From: Candidatus Cacconaster stercorequi
Lineage (GTDB): Bacteria; Bacillota; Clostridia; Oscillospirales; Oscillospiraceae
Direction of reading: 5' to 3'
Assembly: GCA_018064925.1 (NCBI GenBank)
Contig: JAGHUH010000014.1
Span: 1-60,992 of the forward strand
DNA length: 60,992 bases
This document shows, in pieces, positions 51,159 through 60,869 of this stretch (within the stretch, counting starts at the first letter, position 1; every line of letters starts with the position of its first letter). Both the position numbers and the translations under genes were made by a program. The notes under the pieces are model-generated. The model had not been told where the DNA came from, did no database searches, and worked only from the letters and a program-made list of their open reading frames with translations.

Positions 51159-52241
51159 TGATCCGTAGTACGCCAGCAGCAGATCCACCACCGTGCCGTA
51201 GCTCTGCACGCCCTGTTCCTCGCCGTTGGATTTCAGAAATCCGTCGTAAACGCTCTGGGCCGCATCCTTTACCGGGCCGCGCCACGCCGCCCAGTAGGCG
51301 TTGTTATCTTGGATATCCCGCACCACATTCTCCGGCAAGGTATCGCGGATGGTCTGCCACGCCGCGCTGTCCGTCCGATACAGCGCGTTGGACAGGTGGA
51401 TATAGCCCAAAAGCCAGCCGGAATAGCGATAGGCAGCGCTTTCGGCGCGGGTGGCGCCCAGAATGGCAATAAAGTTACACTCCTGTTCCGAGGCAATCAG
51501 CCGCTGGTGCGCCATTTCGTGGACAATGGTGGCGGGCAGGAAGCAGGCTGGGCTGTCCACATTCAAATTGGCTTCGCCGGTAAATGGAAAATAAAAACCG
51601 GTAAAGTCGATGGCGCTGAGGATTTTGGAGTGGGTCACCGCCTTGGGCGTGTGATCCTTCATTTTCAAAAAAGGAAACTCTCCGTAGAGACTTTCATAAA
51701 TACCTGTGCTTTCGGCGAAGATTTCCGTGCGGCTCACCGCAAAGAGGCCGTTTTCGTCCCGTGCCACCTCATCGGCACAATCCGAAAGCCGGTGGGCAAA
51801 ATATGCTGTCAGGTCTGTCAGCTCCGTCACGGTGCCGCCCCGGGGCGTGATGCCGCTGCGCTCTGAAAAGCCGTCCGCCTGATAGGTCACACCCCACAGC
51901 AGGCAAAACATGGCATACACGCTCAAAGCGGCGCACAGCACCGTCAGCACAAAGCGGTACAGCATAGCGCCCCGCGCCTTTTGCAGCAGCAGGCACCGCA
52001 CCGTCCACGCCGCGTACAGCACCAGCACCAGCGCGGCCGTGATATAGATGATCTCCGCCACAGAGGATGCGGTGACAGAGCACAGCGATGCCGTTCTCCG
52101 TTCCAGTGGAAACAGCACACGCTGCGTCAGAAAATTCATCAGCCCCCGGCAGGGACGCAGGGCAAAGTGCATCATCAGCACGCTCAGCACTGCCAAAAGC
52201 CAGATATGCAGTTTTCGATAGCGTTTGAAAAATGTTTTCAT
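51156..52241 (-). CDS. DUF3810 putative membrane metallopeptidase
   Basis: A 361-residue protein. Three N-terminal membrane segments (LLAVLSVLMMHFAL, ITAALVLVLYAAW, VLTVLCAALSVYAMF) precede a soluble domain on the outer side. The zinc-protease motif VHEMAHQR, with a downstream Glu in ARAESAAYRYSG-type helix (GATRAESAAY), suggests gluzincin activity. The family, DUF3810, has no described substrate. Its end overlaps the terminator of ebfC. Confidence 0.82.
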   Translation of the reverse strand: MKTFFKRYRKLHIWLLAVLSVLMMHFALRPCRGLMNFLTQRVLFPLERRTASLCSVTASSVAEIIYITAALVLVLYAAWTVRCLLLQKARGAMLYRFVLTVLCAALSVYAMFCLLWGVTYQADGFSERSGITPRGGTVTELTDLTAYFAHRLSDCADEVARDENGLFAVSRTEIFAESTGIYESLYGEFPFLKMKDHTPKAVTHSKILSAIDFTGFYFPFTGEANLNVDSPACFLPATIVHEMAHQRLIASEQECNFIAILGATRAESAAYRYSGWLLGYIHLSNALYRTDSAAWQTIRDTLPENVVRDIQDNNAYWAAWRGPVKDAAQSVYDGFLKSNGEEQGVQSYGTVVDLLLAYYGS

Positions 52242-52258
52242 GTCATATAAAACAATGC

Positions 52259-52289
52259 GTCATTCCGGAAGACGCATCCCCGGAATGAC
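52259..52289 (-). terminator. Weak terminator after the thioesterase gene
   Basis: Stem GTCATTCCGG / CCGGAATGAC; no strong T-tract on the minus strand. Confidence 0.4.
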
Positions 52290-52298
52290 CGCAGTTCA

Positions 52299-52718
52299 TC
52301 ACAGATCCAGTTTTTTACCCGTGCAGTACATCACCGCGCTGAGTCGTGCCGCCAGACGGCCCGTTTCATCGCAGATCTCCACATCGCAGAAGCTGACCTT
52401 GCCCCCGCTCTTGGTAACACGCCCGGTGGCGATCAGTTTTTTCGCCTGCCCCACGGTAGCAATGTAGTTGATGGAGGCGTTCATGGTCATGCAGCTTTCC
52501 AGTCGCTGGGACAGCGTGGCGGTGCCGGCGGCCATGTCTCCGATGCTGAACAGCAGACCGCCATGGGGCGAATCCCAGCGGTTCATGCTCTCCTGCTGCA
52601 GCTCACACTCCACCACAGCCATGCCGTCGTCCACATCCGTCACGCGGATATGATTATAGGACACAAACGCCTCGTTATTGATAAAATTTTTGATGTTCTG
52701 CCTGCGTTCCTCGGTCAT
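52299..52718 (-). CDS. PaaI-type hotdog thioesterase
   Basis: A hotdog-fold protein of 139 residues (144 if the ATG at 52733 is used). The active-site segment is WDSPHGGLLFSIGDMAAG, matching acyl-CoA thioesterases of the PaaI group. The start at 52718 has GAGGA nine bases upstream; the alternative overlaps the stop of the upstream ATPase gene. It is the last gene of the peptide transporter operon, an unusual partner. Confidence 0.85.
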   Translation of the reverse strand: MTEERRQNIKNFINNEAFVSYNHIRVTDVDDGMAVVECELQQESMNRWDSPHGGLLFSIGDMAAGTATLSQRLESCMTMNASINYIATVGQAKKLIATGRVTKSGGKVSFCDVEICDETGRLAARLSAVMYCTGKKLDL

Positions 52719-52729
52719 GGGTTTTATCC

Positions 52730-53473
52730 TCATTCCGCCGCTGCCAACAGCGCGCGGGTATATTCTTCCTTGGGATTGTTATACAGCTCCTCTACATCGC
52801 CCTGCTCCACGATATGGCCGTGCTTCATCACAAGACAGCGGTCACAGATTTGATACACCACATTCAGATCATGGGAGATAAACAGATAGGAGATGCCAAA
52901 TTCCTTGCGCAGCGATGCAATCAGATCCAAAATCTGTGCCTGAATGGTCACATCCAGTGCAGATACCGCCTCATCGGCGATGATCAGTGCCGGTTTCTGG
53001 ATCAACGCCGCACCGATACAGACCCGCTGCTTCTGTCCGCCGGACAGTTCCTTGGGGTAGCGATCCCAGATATGGGGCTCCAGACCCACCAACTCCAGAA
53101 TGTCACGGGCACGGCGCTCCGTCTCCGCGGCATCGTACTTGCCGTAAATCCGCAGGGGCTCCTGCAAGATCCAGCCGATGGTGTGGCCGGGATTCAGGCT
53201 GCCCGCCGGGTCCTGAAAGATCATCTGGGGGCGCTTGGTATAGTGACGGATGGTTCCGGTATAATCGCCGACCATCCCCAGAATGGTGCGGGCCAGGGTA
53301 GACTTGCCGGAGCCGGACTCACCCACCAGCCCCAGGATCTCGCCCCGGTTCAGATCAAAGCTGACATCATAGAGCACCTGCTCCAGCTTGCTCTTGCGAA
53401 TGGCACCGGATGGACGATACCATACATTGAGGTGCTCCACCTCCAGTGCTTTTTCACTTGTCGGCATTATCAT
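52730..53473 (-). CDS. Peptide ABC importer ATPase (DppF/OppF-like)
   Basis: A 247-residue cytoplasmic ATPase. Walker A is [10 protein letters not shown], the signature is LSGGQKQRV, and Walker B is [13 protein letters not shown]. It pairs with the DppD-like subunit encoded upstream, whose stop it overlaps by four bases. It lacks the C-terminal oligopeptide extension with cysteines found in many DppF proteins, so it is rather short. Confidence 0.92.
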   Translation of the reverse strand: MIMPTSEKALEVEHLNVWYRPSGAIRKSKLEQVLYDVSFDLNRGEILGLVGESGSGKSTLARTILGMVGDYTGTIRHYTKRPQMIFQDPAGSLNPGHTIGWILQEPLRIYGKYDAAETERRARDILELVGLEPHIWDRYPKELSGGQKQRVCIGAALIQKPALIIADEAVSALDVTIQAQILDLIASLRKEFGISYLFISHDLNVVYQICDRCLVMKHGHIVEQGDVEELYNNPKEEYTRALLAAAE

Positions 53474-54258
53474 TCACCTCGTCTTTTGCTGCGCGTCGGG
53501 ATGGCGGCAATCAATTTTTGGGTATAGGGTGCCTGTGGATGGTAAAAGACCTGATCGGTCGCGCCGTCCTCCACGATCTGTCCCTTCTCCATCACCGCCA
53601 CACGGGTACACAGCTTACGCACCACATTCAGGTTATGGGAGATGAACAGCACAGACATTCCGCGCTCGCGGTTCAGCCGCTTCAGCAGCTCCAAAATCTG
53701 TGCCTGGATGGTCACATCCAGCGCCGTGGTGGGTTCATCCGCCAGCAACAGCTTGGGATTGGGCAAAATGGCTGCGGCGATCATCACCCGCTGCAGCATA
53801 CCGCCGGACAGCTCGTGGGGATACTTGCGATAGATCTCCTCCACATTGTTCAGTTCCACATCACGCAGGGCCTGCAGCGCCCGTTCCCGGCGCTCTGCCT
53901 TACTCAAATCGGTATGTACTCGCAGACATTCCTCCACCTGCGGGCCGATGCGCATCACGGGATTCATGGCACTCATGGGCTCCTGAAAGACCACGCAGAT
54001 GTCTCGGCCCTGTATCTTCTGCAGCGTTTCGTCTCCAGCGGAGAGCAGCTGACAGCCATCCAGAATAATATCGCCATGGGTAATGACCCTGTCGCTTTTC
54101 AAAAGGCCGGAAACCATCATGGCAGTCACCGTCTTGCCGGAGCCGGACTCACCCACCAGACCCACGATCTCGCCATCGCCCACGGTCAGATTGATACCGC
54201 GGACGCACTCATGGTCAGAATCGCGAAACTGCACATGAAGGTCACGGATTTCCAACAT
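53470..54258 (-). CDS. Peptide ABC importer ATPase (DppD/OppD-like)
   Basis: A 262-residue ATPase. Walker A is GESGSGKTV, the signature is LSGGMLQRV, and Walker B is [13 protein letters not shown]. Together with DppF it drives peptide or nickel uptake. The start at 54258 follows AAGAGAT; the longer frame to 54354 overlaps the permease gene. A short gap of 5 bases separates it from the permease. Confidence 0.92.
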   Translation of the reverse strand: MLEIRDLHVQFRDSDHECVRGINLTVGDGEIVGLVGESGSGKTVTAMMVSGLLKSDRVITHGDIILDGCQLLSAGDETLQKIQGRDICVVFQEPMSAMNPVMRIGPQVEECLRVHTDLSKAERRERALQALRDVELNNVEEIYRKYPHELSGGMLQRVMIAAAILPNPKLLLADEPTTALDVTIQAQILELLKRLNRERGMSVLFISHNLNVVRKLCTRVAVMEKGQIVEDGATDQVFYHPQAPYTQKLIAAIPTRSKRRGE

Positions 54259-54263
54259 ATCTC

Positions 54264-55070
54264 TTATCCTCCCCTCTGCTGCAGGCCCTCGCCGATCAAG
54301 CTGACGCCCAAGATCAGCAACACGATGGTCATGCCGGTAAAGAGCATATACCACGGCGCGGCGCTCATGTAGCTCTGACTTTCGGACAGCATATAGCCCA
54401 ATGACACATCCGGCGGCTTGACGCCGATGCCCAGATAGCTCATGCTGGCCTCCGCCAACACGGCGTTATTAAAGCCGATCACCAGCGTGGGCAGCAGCAC
54501 CGGCAGCGTGTTGGGCATGATATGCCGGAACATGATGCGTCCGTGGCTGGCGCCCATCAATCGAGCGGACTTCACATAGTTCATCTCGCGGTGGCGGGCA
54601 AATTCGCTGCGGATCACGCGGGCGTAGCTAGGGATAAACGCCACGCCCAGTGCCAGAATAACATTATACTTGCCAAAACCCAGCAGCGTGATGAATACCA
54701 ACGCCAGCAGGATGCTGGGAAAGGCGGTAACGGCATCGTTCAGGCGCATGATGGCCTCGTCGATCCAGCCGCCGAAGTAGCCGGTAAGGGCACCGACAAT
54801 GACGCCCACCAGCGCGCCGATGAATACGGTGCAAAGCGAAATAAAGAAGGTCGTGCCGGTTCCCTGCATCACGCGGCTCAAAATATCGCGGCCAAAGTTA
54901 TCCGTTCCCAGCGGGTGGGACAGACAGGGCGGCAGATATTTGGCGGCGGCGTTCATAGCGGTGGGGTCATAGGGCGTCCACACATAGCCCACAACGGCCA
55001 GCAATGTCACGATGGCCGTGAGCACAATGCCAATACGCAGGTATCTGTTTTCCTTTTGATGTAACAGCAT
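54264..55070 (-). CDS. Peptide ABC importer permease (DppC-like)
   Basis: A 268-residue inner-membrane permease with six helices. Conserved segments are SHPLGTDNFGRDILSRV near residue 55 and the EAA loop SARLMGASHGRIMFRHIMPN. The start at 55070 follows a GGGGGAT ribosome site; an upstream part in the frame is a shadow. It overlaps no gene but is 14 bases from the next permease. Confidence 0.93.
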   Translation of the reverse strand: MLLHQKENRYLRIGIVLTAIVTLLAVVGYVWTPYDPTAMNAAAKYLPPCLSHPLGTDNFGRDILSRVMQGTGTTFFISLCTVFIGALVGVIVGALTGYFGGWIDEAIMRLNDAVTAFPSILLALVFITLLGFGKYNVILALGVAFIPSYARVIRSEFARHREMNYVKSARLMGASHGRIMFRHIMPNTLPVLLPTLVIGFNNAVLAEASMSYLGIGVKPPDVSLGYMLSESQSYMSAAPWYMLFTGMTIVLLILGVSLIGEGLQQRGG

Positions 55071-55084
55071 ATGTATCCCCCTCC

Positions 55085-56035
55085 TTACTGCAAACGCAGC
55101 CGGGGATCCAGCCGCTGATTGATGATGTCTGCCAAAAAGTTCACCAGTACCACCCAACAGGCCAGAATCACGATGATGGCCTGCACCACGGGATAATCGC
55201 GGTTGGAGATGGAGGACAGCAGCAGCCGACCCAGACCGGGGATGGCAAACACCTGCTCAATGACCACGCTGCCGGCTACGATATCGGCGATGGTCATGGC
55301 CAGGAAGGTCACGGTAGGCACCACAGCGTTGCGCAATACATGGCGATAGAGTGTCTCGTGCCGGTCATTGCCGCGGCTGTATGAGGTGCGGACATAATCC
55401 TTATTCAGCTCCGCCAGAATGCCGCTGCGCAGCATCTTCACCGTCATGGCAATGCGGGGCAGTGCAATGGAGACCGCCGGGAAAATGAGATACTTTACGC
55501 TTCCCCAGAAGTTCACCGACGGCGACACAAAGCCACCGGGAGAAAACCACCGCAGGATCAAGCCAAACACATAGGTCAAGAGGATGCCGGTAAAGAACGG
55601 AGGCACCGCCATCAGCACCTGATTGACCACGGTCAATCCGCGGTCCAGTGCGCCGCCGTCATGCTCCGCTACAAAAATTCCCAGCGGAATAGAGATCACC
55701 ACGATCAGTACCGCGGCAATCAGGGTCAAAAGTCCCGTCACCGGCAGTTTATCCCGGAGCATATCGGTCACGGACATACTATAACTATACGACTTTCCGA
55801 AATCACCCTGCACAAAATTGGTCAGCCACTCAATATAGCGGGTAAAAAACGGACGATCCAGTCCCAACTGGGCGCGCAGCGCCGCCACCTTTTCCGGCGT
55901 GGCATTGGAGCCCAAGATGGTGTTGGTGGGGTCGCCGGGGATAATCTGGAATGCCAGAAAAGCGAGGAAAGAGACGATGAGCATGGTGAGCAGCATCAAA
56001 CCTACTTTCTTTGCTACATATTTCATGTTCATCAT
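55085..56035 (-). CDS. Peptide ABC importer permease (DppB-like)
   Basis: A 316-residue permease with six helices. The N-terminal LLTMLIVSFLAFLAFQIIPGDP and the EAA loop YVRTSYSRGNDRHETLYRHVLRNA are typical of DppB. Three in-frame starts (56035, 56032, 56026) lie close behind AAGAG; the outermost is used. It lies between the binding protein and DppC genes. Confidence 0.93.
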   Translation of the reverse strand: MMNMKYVAKKVGLMLLTMLIVSFLAFLAFQIIPGDPTNTILGSNATPEKVAALRAQLGLDRPFFTRYIEWLTNFVQGDFGKSYSYSMSVTDMLRDKLPVTGLLTLIAAVLIVVISIPLGIFVAEHDGGALDRGLTVVNQVLMAVPPFFTGILLTYVFGLILRWFSPGGFVSPSVNFWGSVKYLIFPAVSIALPRIAMTVKMLRSGILAELNKDYVRTSYSRGNDRHETLYRHVLRNAVVPTVTFLAMTIADIVAGSVVIEQVFAIPGLGRLLLSSISNRDYPVVQAIIVILACWVVLVNFLADIINQRLDPRLRLQ

Positions 56036-56105
56036 CTCTTTCTCTCTGATCTCCGCCGCTCACATCCGAACGGCAGCATACATGACTTTGTACAGCGTAC
56101 CGCGC

Positions 56106-57647
56106 TTACTGATAATGCACGGTGCTGAGGTCCAGCACATAGGTGGGATAGAACTGCAATCCGGTCAGGTCATTGCGGATGGCCACCAGATCGCACAGAT
56201 CCTGAATATACAGGTTGGCGGCGGTCTCGCTCAGCAGACTCTCCATCTGCTTGTACAGGGCGATTTGCTCGGTCTCGTCCTTGGCGGCAATCGCCTTCTT
56301 GAACAGCGCATCGTAGTCCTTGTTGCTGTAATTGATAAAGTTCTTGGCGTGACCGGTGGTAAAACGCTCCAGCATATCGCGGGCGGTCACATTATGGGCA
56401 TCCAGACCCACGATGGTGGCCTGGAAGTTGCGGCCCTGATAGGCCTGATCATACCAGGTCTGCCATTCCACCAGCTGCACCGTGGCGTTGACGCCTACGG
56501 CCTTCAGCTGCTCGGTCACCACCTCGGCGGTGTCCACATGGGGCTGGTTGTTGCTGGCCACCATGATGGTCATGTCAAAGCCGTTGGGATAGCCGGCCTC
56601 GGCCAGCAGTTTCTTTGCCTTGGCAGGATCATACTGATAAGTGTCCACCAGCTCGGGCATAAAGTATTTGGTAAAGGCGGGATAGATGCTGCTGCCCACC
56701 GCGGTGCCGTGGCCGTCAGCCACAAACTGCATGATTTCATCGCGGTTGATGGCATAGCACAGTGCCTGACGCACCTTCTCGTTGTCAAAGGGAGCTCTGT
56801 CGTTGTTCAGATACACGGCCTGCACCAGATTCATGGTGCCCTCCAGAATCTCGAACTGCTTGCCCAGCTGCGCCACCTGAGAAGATGTCAGATGTGCGCA
56901 CAGATCGATGGTGCCGGCGTTCAGCGCCATCAGCAGCGCAGTGCTGTCCTCGTAGATTTTGTAGGTAACCTTGGTCAGCGAGGCAGCATCGCCCCAATAA
57001 TCATCAAAGCGCTCGATCACAATGTTGTCCTGCACGCTGCGGGAAACAAACTTGAACGGGCCCGTACCCATGGGCATGGTATCCAGTGCGTCGTAGTCCT
57101 TGGGAATGATGGCCGTGGTCAGATAGCAGATAAAGTCCAGATTGGCCTCGTCAATGGTAATGATCACGGTCTTTTCGTCAACAGCCTTGACATCCTGAAT
57201 AACAGAAAACGCCGACACCAGGGGCTCACCCTTGCTTGTGTCGGCGCAGCGGTTGATGGAATATACCACATCCTCCGCAGTCACCGACTCGCCATTATGG
57301 AACTTCACGCCGTCACGCAGGGTGAAGGTGTACACCGTTCCATCCTCGGATACCTCGTACTTCTCGGCAATTGCAGGGATCAAACCACCATCGGGGGTGA
57401 TTTTCATCAATCCCTCGTAGATGTTAAATAAGACCTCTCTGGTTCCTGCCGATGTGCTCATGTGCGGGTCAAGACTGTCTTCCAGGTCCTGAGCGATTCC
57501 CACCACGATCTCGTTCGCGGCGGCTCGCTTCATGTCCAAGCCGTTATTTCCTTGCGCGCCGCCGGTGCTGCTGCCGTCTCCGCACCCGCAGAGTACAGTG
57601 CCCACCATGATCAGCGCCAGGAAAAGAGTAACAATTCTCTTCTTCAT
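56106..57647 (-). CDS. Peptide-binding lipoprotein (family 5 SBP, DppA/OppA-like)
   Basis: A 513-residue extracytoplasmic receptor. The lipoprotein signal is MKKRIVTLFLALIMVGTVLC with modified Cys at 20. The mature region has the family core motif VTFTLRDGVKFHNGESVTAEDV-like sequence (TFTLRDGVKFHNGE). It is the first gene of the complete five-component importer. Typical substrates are dipeptides or oligopeptides; nickel or heme are known for some members. The start at 57647 follows GGAGAAGAA. Confidence 0.93.
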   Translation of the reverse strand: MKKRIVTLFLALIMVGTVLCGCGDGSSTGGAQGNNGLDMKRAAANEIVVGIAQDLEDSLDPHMSTSAGTREVLFNIYEGLMKITPDGGLIPAIAEKYEVSEDGTVYTFTLRDGVKFHNGESVTAEDVVYSINRCADTSKGEPLVSAFSVIQDVKAVDEKTVIITIDEANLDFICYLTTAIIPKDYDALDTMPMGTGPFKFVSRSVQDNIVIERFDDYWGDAASLTKVTYKIYEDSTALLMALNAGTIDLCAHLTSSQVAQLGKQFEILEGTMNLVQAVYLNNDRAPFDNEKVRQALCYAINRDEIMQFVADGHGTAVGSSIYPAFTKYFMPELVDTYQYDPAKAKKLLAEAGYPNGFDMTIMVASNNQPHVDTAEVVTEQLKAVGVNATVQLVEWQTWYDQAYQGRNFQATIVGLDAHNVTARDMLERFTTGHAKNFINYSNKDYDALFKKAIAAKDETEQIALYKQMESLLSETAANLYIQDLCDLVAIRNDLTGLQFYPTYVLDLSTVHYQ

Positions 57648-57812
57648 GTTCTTCTCCTTCTTTGCCGCCTTTTCAGCAGCAACGCGAAATAAAGGTTTGT
57701 TCGTTATTAAATTGTCAAAGTGGACTCTATCACATTTCGTGGTGTTTTGCAAGAGGAAATTTCGTCTTTCCTTATTCTGTAAAGATTTTGTTAAATATCG
57801 GAGTTGCTTTTC

Positions 57813-57852
57813 ACAAAAAACACCCGCAGATTGCTTGATCTGCAGGTGTTTA
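57813..57852 (-). terminator. Terminator of the AI-2E-type permease gene
   Basis: Stem AACACCTGCAGAT / ATCTGC.GGTGTT on the minus strand, followed by TTTTTTG. Confidence 0.8.
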
Positions 57853-57854
57853 GC

Positions 57855-59150
57855 TTATTCAGGGGGTTCATCCTTCATGACCTCCATGGGTGGGTCTTCC
57901 TCCCGGTCACGGTTCACATATTCATATGCCTGCAGCGGCATATTGCGCCCCATCAGGCGCCGGTCAATCAGAAACTTCACCAGTGCCTGCAGGCAGGCAA
58001 AGATCGGCACGCCCAGGAACATACCCAACACGCCGCCGAAGCCGCCGCCCACCAGAATGGCCACCACCACCCAGAAGCTGGAGATGCCGGTGGAGTCGCC
58101 CAGGATCTTCGGGCCGATGACATTGCCGTCCAACTGCTGCAGCAGCAGCACGAAAATAATAAAGTACAGGCATTTGATGGGGCTGACCAGCAAAATCAAA
58201 AATGCACTGGGAATCGCGCCCAGGAACGGGCCGAAAAACGGAATAATATTGGTCACGCCTACCACCACGCTGATCAGGGGCGTATAGGGCAGATTCAGGA
58301 CAGTACAGCCGATAAAGCAGAGGACGCCGATGATCACGGAGTCCAACAGTTTGCCCCGGACAAAGCCGGAAAAAATCGCATTGGTACGGCGGGCGCCGCG
58401 GATCACCCAACGCGCCTGGGTTTCCTTCAGCAAACCGTAGAGGAGCTTGCTGCAGCGCGCCAGGCTTTTTTCCTTCATCGCCAGAAGGTAAATGGAGATG
58501 ATGATGCCAACAATCAGATTCTTGGCGAAGATCAGTACACTCCAGATGCCATTCCAAATGCCGCCGGTCAGATCACCCAGCCAATCCTGTGCCCAAGGCA
58601 GGATCTTCTCGCGCAGCAAATTCAGCGCGTCGCTGTAATAGTTGTTCACCATCTTCTGAATCCATGCACCCAGCTTGGTATTGGTATCCAGCAGGCCGTT
58701 GGCCCAGTTGTATATCTTGGAATAGTAGGATTCCGCGTTGTCGATCAGCATGCTCACGCTGTCCGCCAACTGGGGAATGAGGATGGCCATCAGCAGATAA
58801 ACCGCGAAAAATGCCACCAGCTCTGTCAGCAGGATGCTGACACCGCGCACCCAGCCGCGCTTTTCCCGGATTTCCTTTCCACGCTTTTCCTTCAGCTGTT
58901 CCATGCCGGAGCGGATCAGCCGCTCAAACCACTTCATCACGGGTGTCAGAAGATACGCGATGGCGAGACCGTACAGCACCGGAGCCAGCGTACCAATTAG
59001 CTTGCTGCTGAATCGCTGCAGCGTGCTGCCCACACCGCTGTTATGAAAGGTATCATAGAAGATCAGCACGGCGCACACTGTAATGAACAGCGTAATGCCC
59101 CACTTGACATATATATTTTCACGCTTGCTCTCTTTTTGAATTTTCTTCAA
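57855..59150 (-). CDS. AI-2E-family transporter (PF01594)
   Basis: A 431-residue membrane protein with eight predicted helices. The family name comes from TqsA, an AI-2 exporter, but most members transport other things, including Na+ in some cases. The conserved PxxxG region (VVGVTNIIPFFGPFLGAIPS) is clear, as is the C-terminal WVVVAILVGGGFGGVLGMFLGVP. Both ends are charged. Substrate unknown. Monocistronic. Confidence 0.9.
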   Translation of the reverse strand: MKKIQKESKRENIYVKWGITLFITVCAVLIFYDTFHNSGVGSTLQRFSSKLIGTLAPVLYGLAIAYLLTPVMKWFERLIRSGMEQLKEKRGKEIREKRGWVRGVSILLTELVAFFAVYLLMAILIPQLADSVSMLIDNAESYYSKIYNWANGLLDTNTKLGAWIQKMVNNYYSDALNLLREKILPWAQDWLGDLTGGIWNGIWSVLIFAKNLIVGIIISIYLLAMKEKSLARCSKLLYGLLKETQARWVIRGARRTNAIFSGFVRGKLLDSVIIGVLCFIGCTVLNLPYTPLISVVVGVTNIIPFFGPFLGAIPSAFLILLVSPIKCLYFIIFVLLLQQLDGNVIGPKILGDSTGISSFWVVVAILVGGGFGGVLGMFLGVPIFACLQALVKFLIDRRLMGRNMPLQAYEYVNRDREEDPPMEVMKDEPPE

Positions 59151-59229
59151 GCGGCATCCTCCTTTCCGATTTGTATTTCATTTCAATGTTATCATAGCGT
59201 AAACCTGTCCCGTTTGCAAGGGGAAGTGC

Positions 59230-59265
59230 AAAAAAACACCGGAGCAATCGCTCCGGTGTTTTTAC
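59230..59265 (-). terminator. Terminator of the NSS transporter gene
   Basis: Stem AAAACACCGGAGC / GCTCCGGTGTTTT with AATC loop; T-run on both strands. Confidence 0.85.
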
Positions 59266-59287
59266 TGTTTTCAGGTTTATTCCCGTA

Positions 59288-60721
59288 TTATACCAGGAAG
59301 AAGTCGTGGATCTGGCCATACAGCACCAGCAGCATCAGCAACGGGGTGATGTAGCGGATGCAGACCTTAAAGAATCCGTTAGCACCGAACTTGTGGGTGC
59401 CGTTGACTTCGATCTCCTCCTTGACCAGGTCGGGACCGATTTCCCAACCATACATGATGGACATCAGCAGAGCGCCCAGAGGCATCAGAATACCCTCAGC
59501 CAGCACATCGAAGAAGTCCAGCCAGCAGTCATTCCAAGCACCGATCGTGAAGCTCTGGAAGGGAACCCAAACGCCGTTGGAGCCCAGACCGTCAACGCAC
59601 ATCAGGATGCACAGCAGAGCCACAGGGATGGCAACGATCAGAGAGTAGCTCTTACGCTTGTCGCCCTTGCCGGCAGCAGCAGCCTTGTCGACGAAGTGCG
59701 CAACCAGAACCTCCAGCAGGGAGATGGAGGAGGAGATAGCTGCGAAGACAACCAGACCATAGAACAGGATGCCGAAGATGGCGCCGATGACGCCGCCCAT
59801 GTTGTCGAACACGTTCTGCATGGTCACGAACAGCAGCTTGGGGCCGCCGATGGGGCCATTGGGATCCAGAGCAAAACGAGCGGGCAGCACGCACATACCG
59901 GCGAACAGAGCAACCAGCGTATCCATGACAACGATCAGAATGGCGTTGGACTGAAGGTTCTGCTCCTTATCCAGATAAGAGCCGTAGGTAATCATAACAC
60001 CCATGCCCAGAGACAGGGAGAAGAACATCTGGCCGCCGGCGGTAGCCAGGACGCTGAAGATGGAGGGAGATTCCTCCAGAATGCCATTGGCAACAGCCCA
60101 ACCGGGAACGAACATGTACTTCAGGCCGTCGATAGCGCCGGGCAGTGTGCAGGAACGGATGATGCAGATGATCAGGATGACGAACAGAGCGGGCATACCC
60201 ACGGAGCAGACCTTCTCGATACCGCCGCCGACGCCGCCCATAACGATCAGAACGGTGATCATAACGAAGATTATGCCGTAAATCACGCCCTCAACAGGGT
60301 TGGTCAGGAAGTTACCGAAGATGGTACCGCCATCCTGTCCTGCGCTGCCGAAGCCGGCGCCAAACAGGTTGCCAACATTCAGAACGACATACTTCAGGCA
60401 GTAGCCGCCCAGTGCGCAATAGAAGCACAGGATCAGGAAGGGGGAGATGGTAGCCAGCCAGCCCAACCACTTGAACTTCTTGGAAACGATCTGATAGGAT
60501 GCGATAGCGCCCTTGCCGGTCTTACGACCCAGAGCCAGCTCGCCCCACATGATGATGACGCCGCAGAACACGGCCAGAACCAGATAGATGATCAGGAACA
60601 GCGCGCCGCCGTTCTCGCCCATCTTATTGGGGAAGCCCCAAATGTTACCCAGACCGACGGCAGAACCGACAGCGGCCATCAGGAATCCAAATGTGGATCC
60701 AAAGCCTTTTCTTTCTTCCAT
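59288..60721 (-). CDS. Neurotransmitter:sodium symporter-family transporter (SNF)
   Basis: A 477-residue Na+-coupled amino acid symporter with about twelve helices. The first helix shows the NSS signature GFLMAAVGSAVGLGNIWGFP, which binds Na+ and substrate. Bacterial relatives take up tryptophan, tyrosine, leucine or alanine. The start at 60721 follows AAAGGAGAG; the frame extends to 60748 without support. It might use the Na+ gradient made by HppA (inference). Confidence 0.93.
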   Translation of the reverse strand: MEERKGFGSTFGFLMAAVGSAVGLGNIWGFPNKMGENGGALFLIIYLVLAVFCGVIIMWGELALGRKTGKGAIASYQIVSKKFKWLGWLATISPFLILCFYCALGGYCLKYVVLNVGNLFGAGFGSAGQDGGTIFGNFLTNPVEGVIYGIIFVMITVLIVMGGVGGGIEKVCSVGMPALFVILIICIIRSCTLPGAIDGLKYMFVPGWAVANGILEESPSIFSVLATAGGQMFFSLSLGMGVMITYGSYLDKEQNLQSNAILIVVMDTLVALFAGMCVLPARFALDPNGPIGGPKLLFVTMQNVFDNMGGVIGAIFGILFYGLVVFAAISSSISLLEVLVAHFVDKAAAAGKGDKRKSYSLIVAIPVALLCILMCVDGLGSNGVWVPFQSFTIGAWNDCWLDFFDVLAEGILMPLGALLMSIMYGWEIGPDLVKEEIEVNGTHKFGANGFFKVCIRYITPLLMLLVLYGQIHDFFLV

Positions 60722-60840
60722 TTTCTTTTCTCTCCTTTTGAAAATCATAATTTGCTTCCCGATATCATGCCAGACGACTTGTCATGCACCAAGACGCAAA
60801 CGCTGTGTTCGCATGAAGAAATAGTCTACGAACAGGTAAC

Positions 60841-60869
60841 AGTATACATAATTTTCTCTTGTTGCTCAA
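60841..60869 (-). promoter_or_regulatory. Promoter of the NSS transporter gene
   Basis: On the minus strand TTGAGC (60864-60869) and TATACT (60841-60846), 17-base spacer; leader of about 110 bases. The rest up to 60992 is AT-rich without a gene. Confidence 0.65.
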
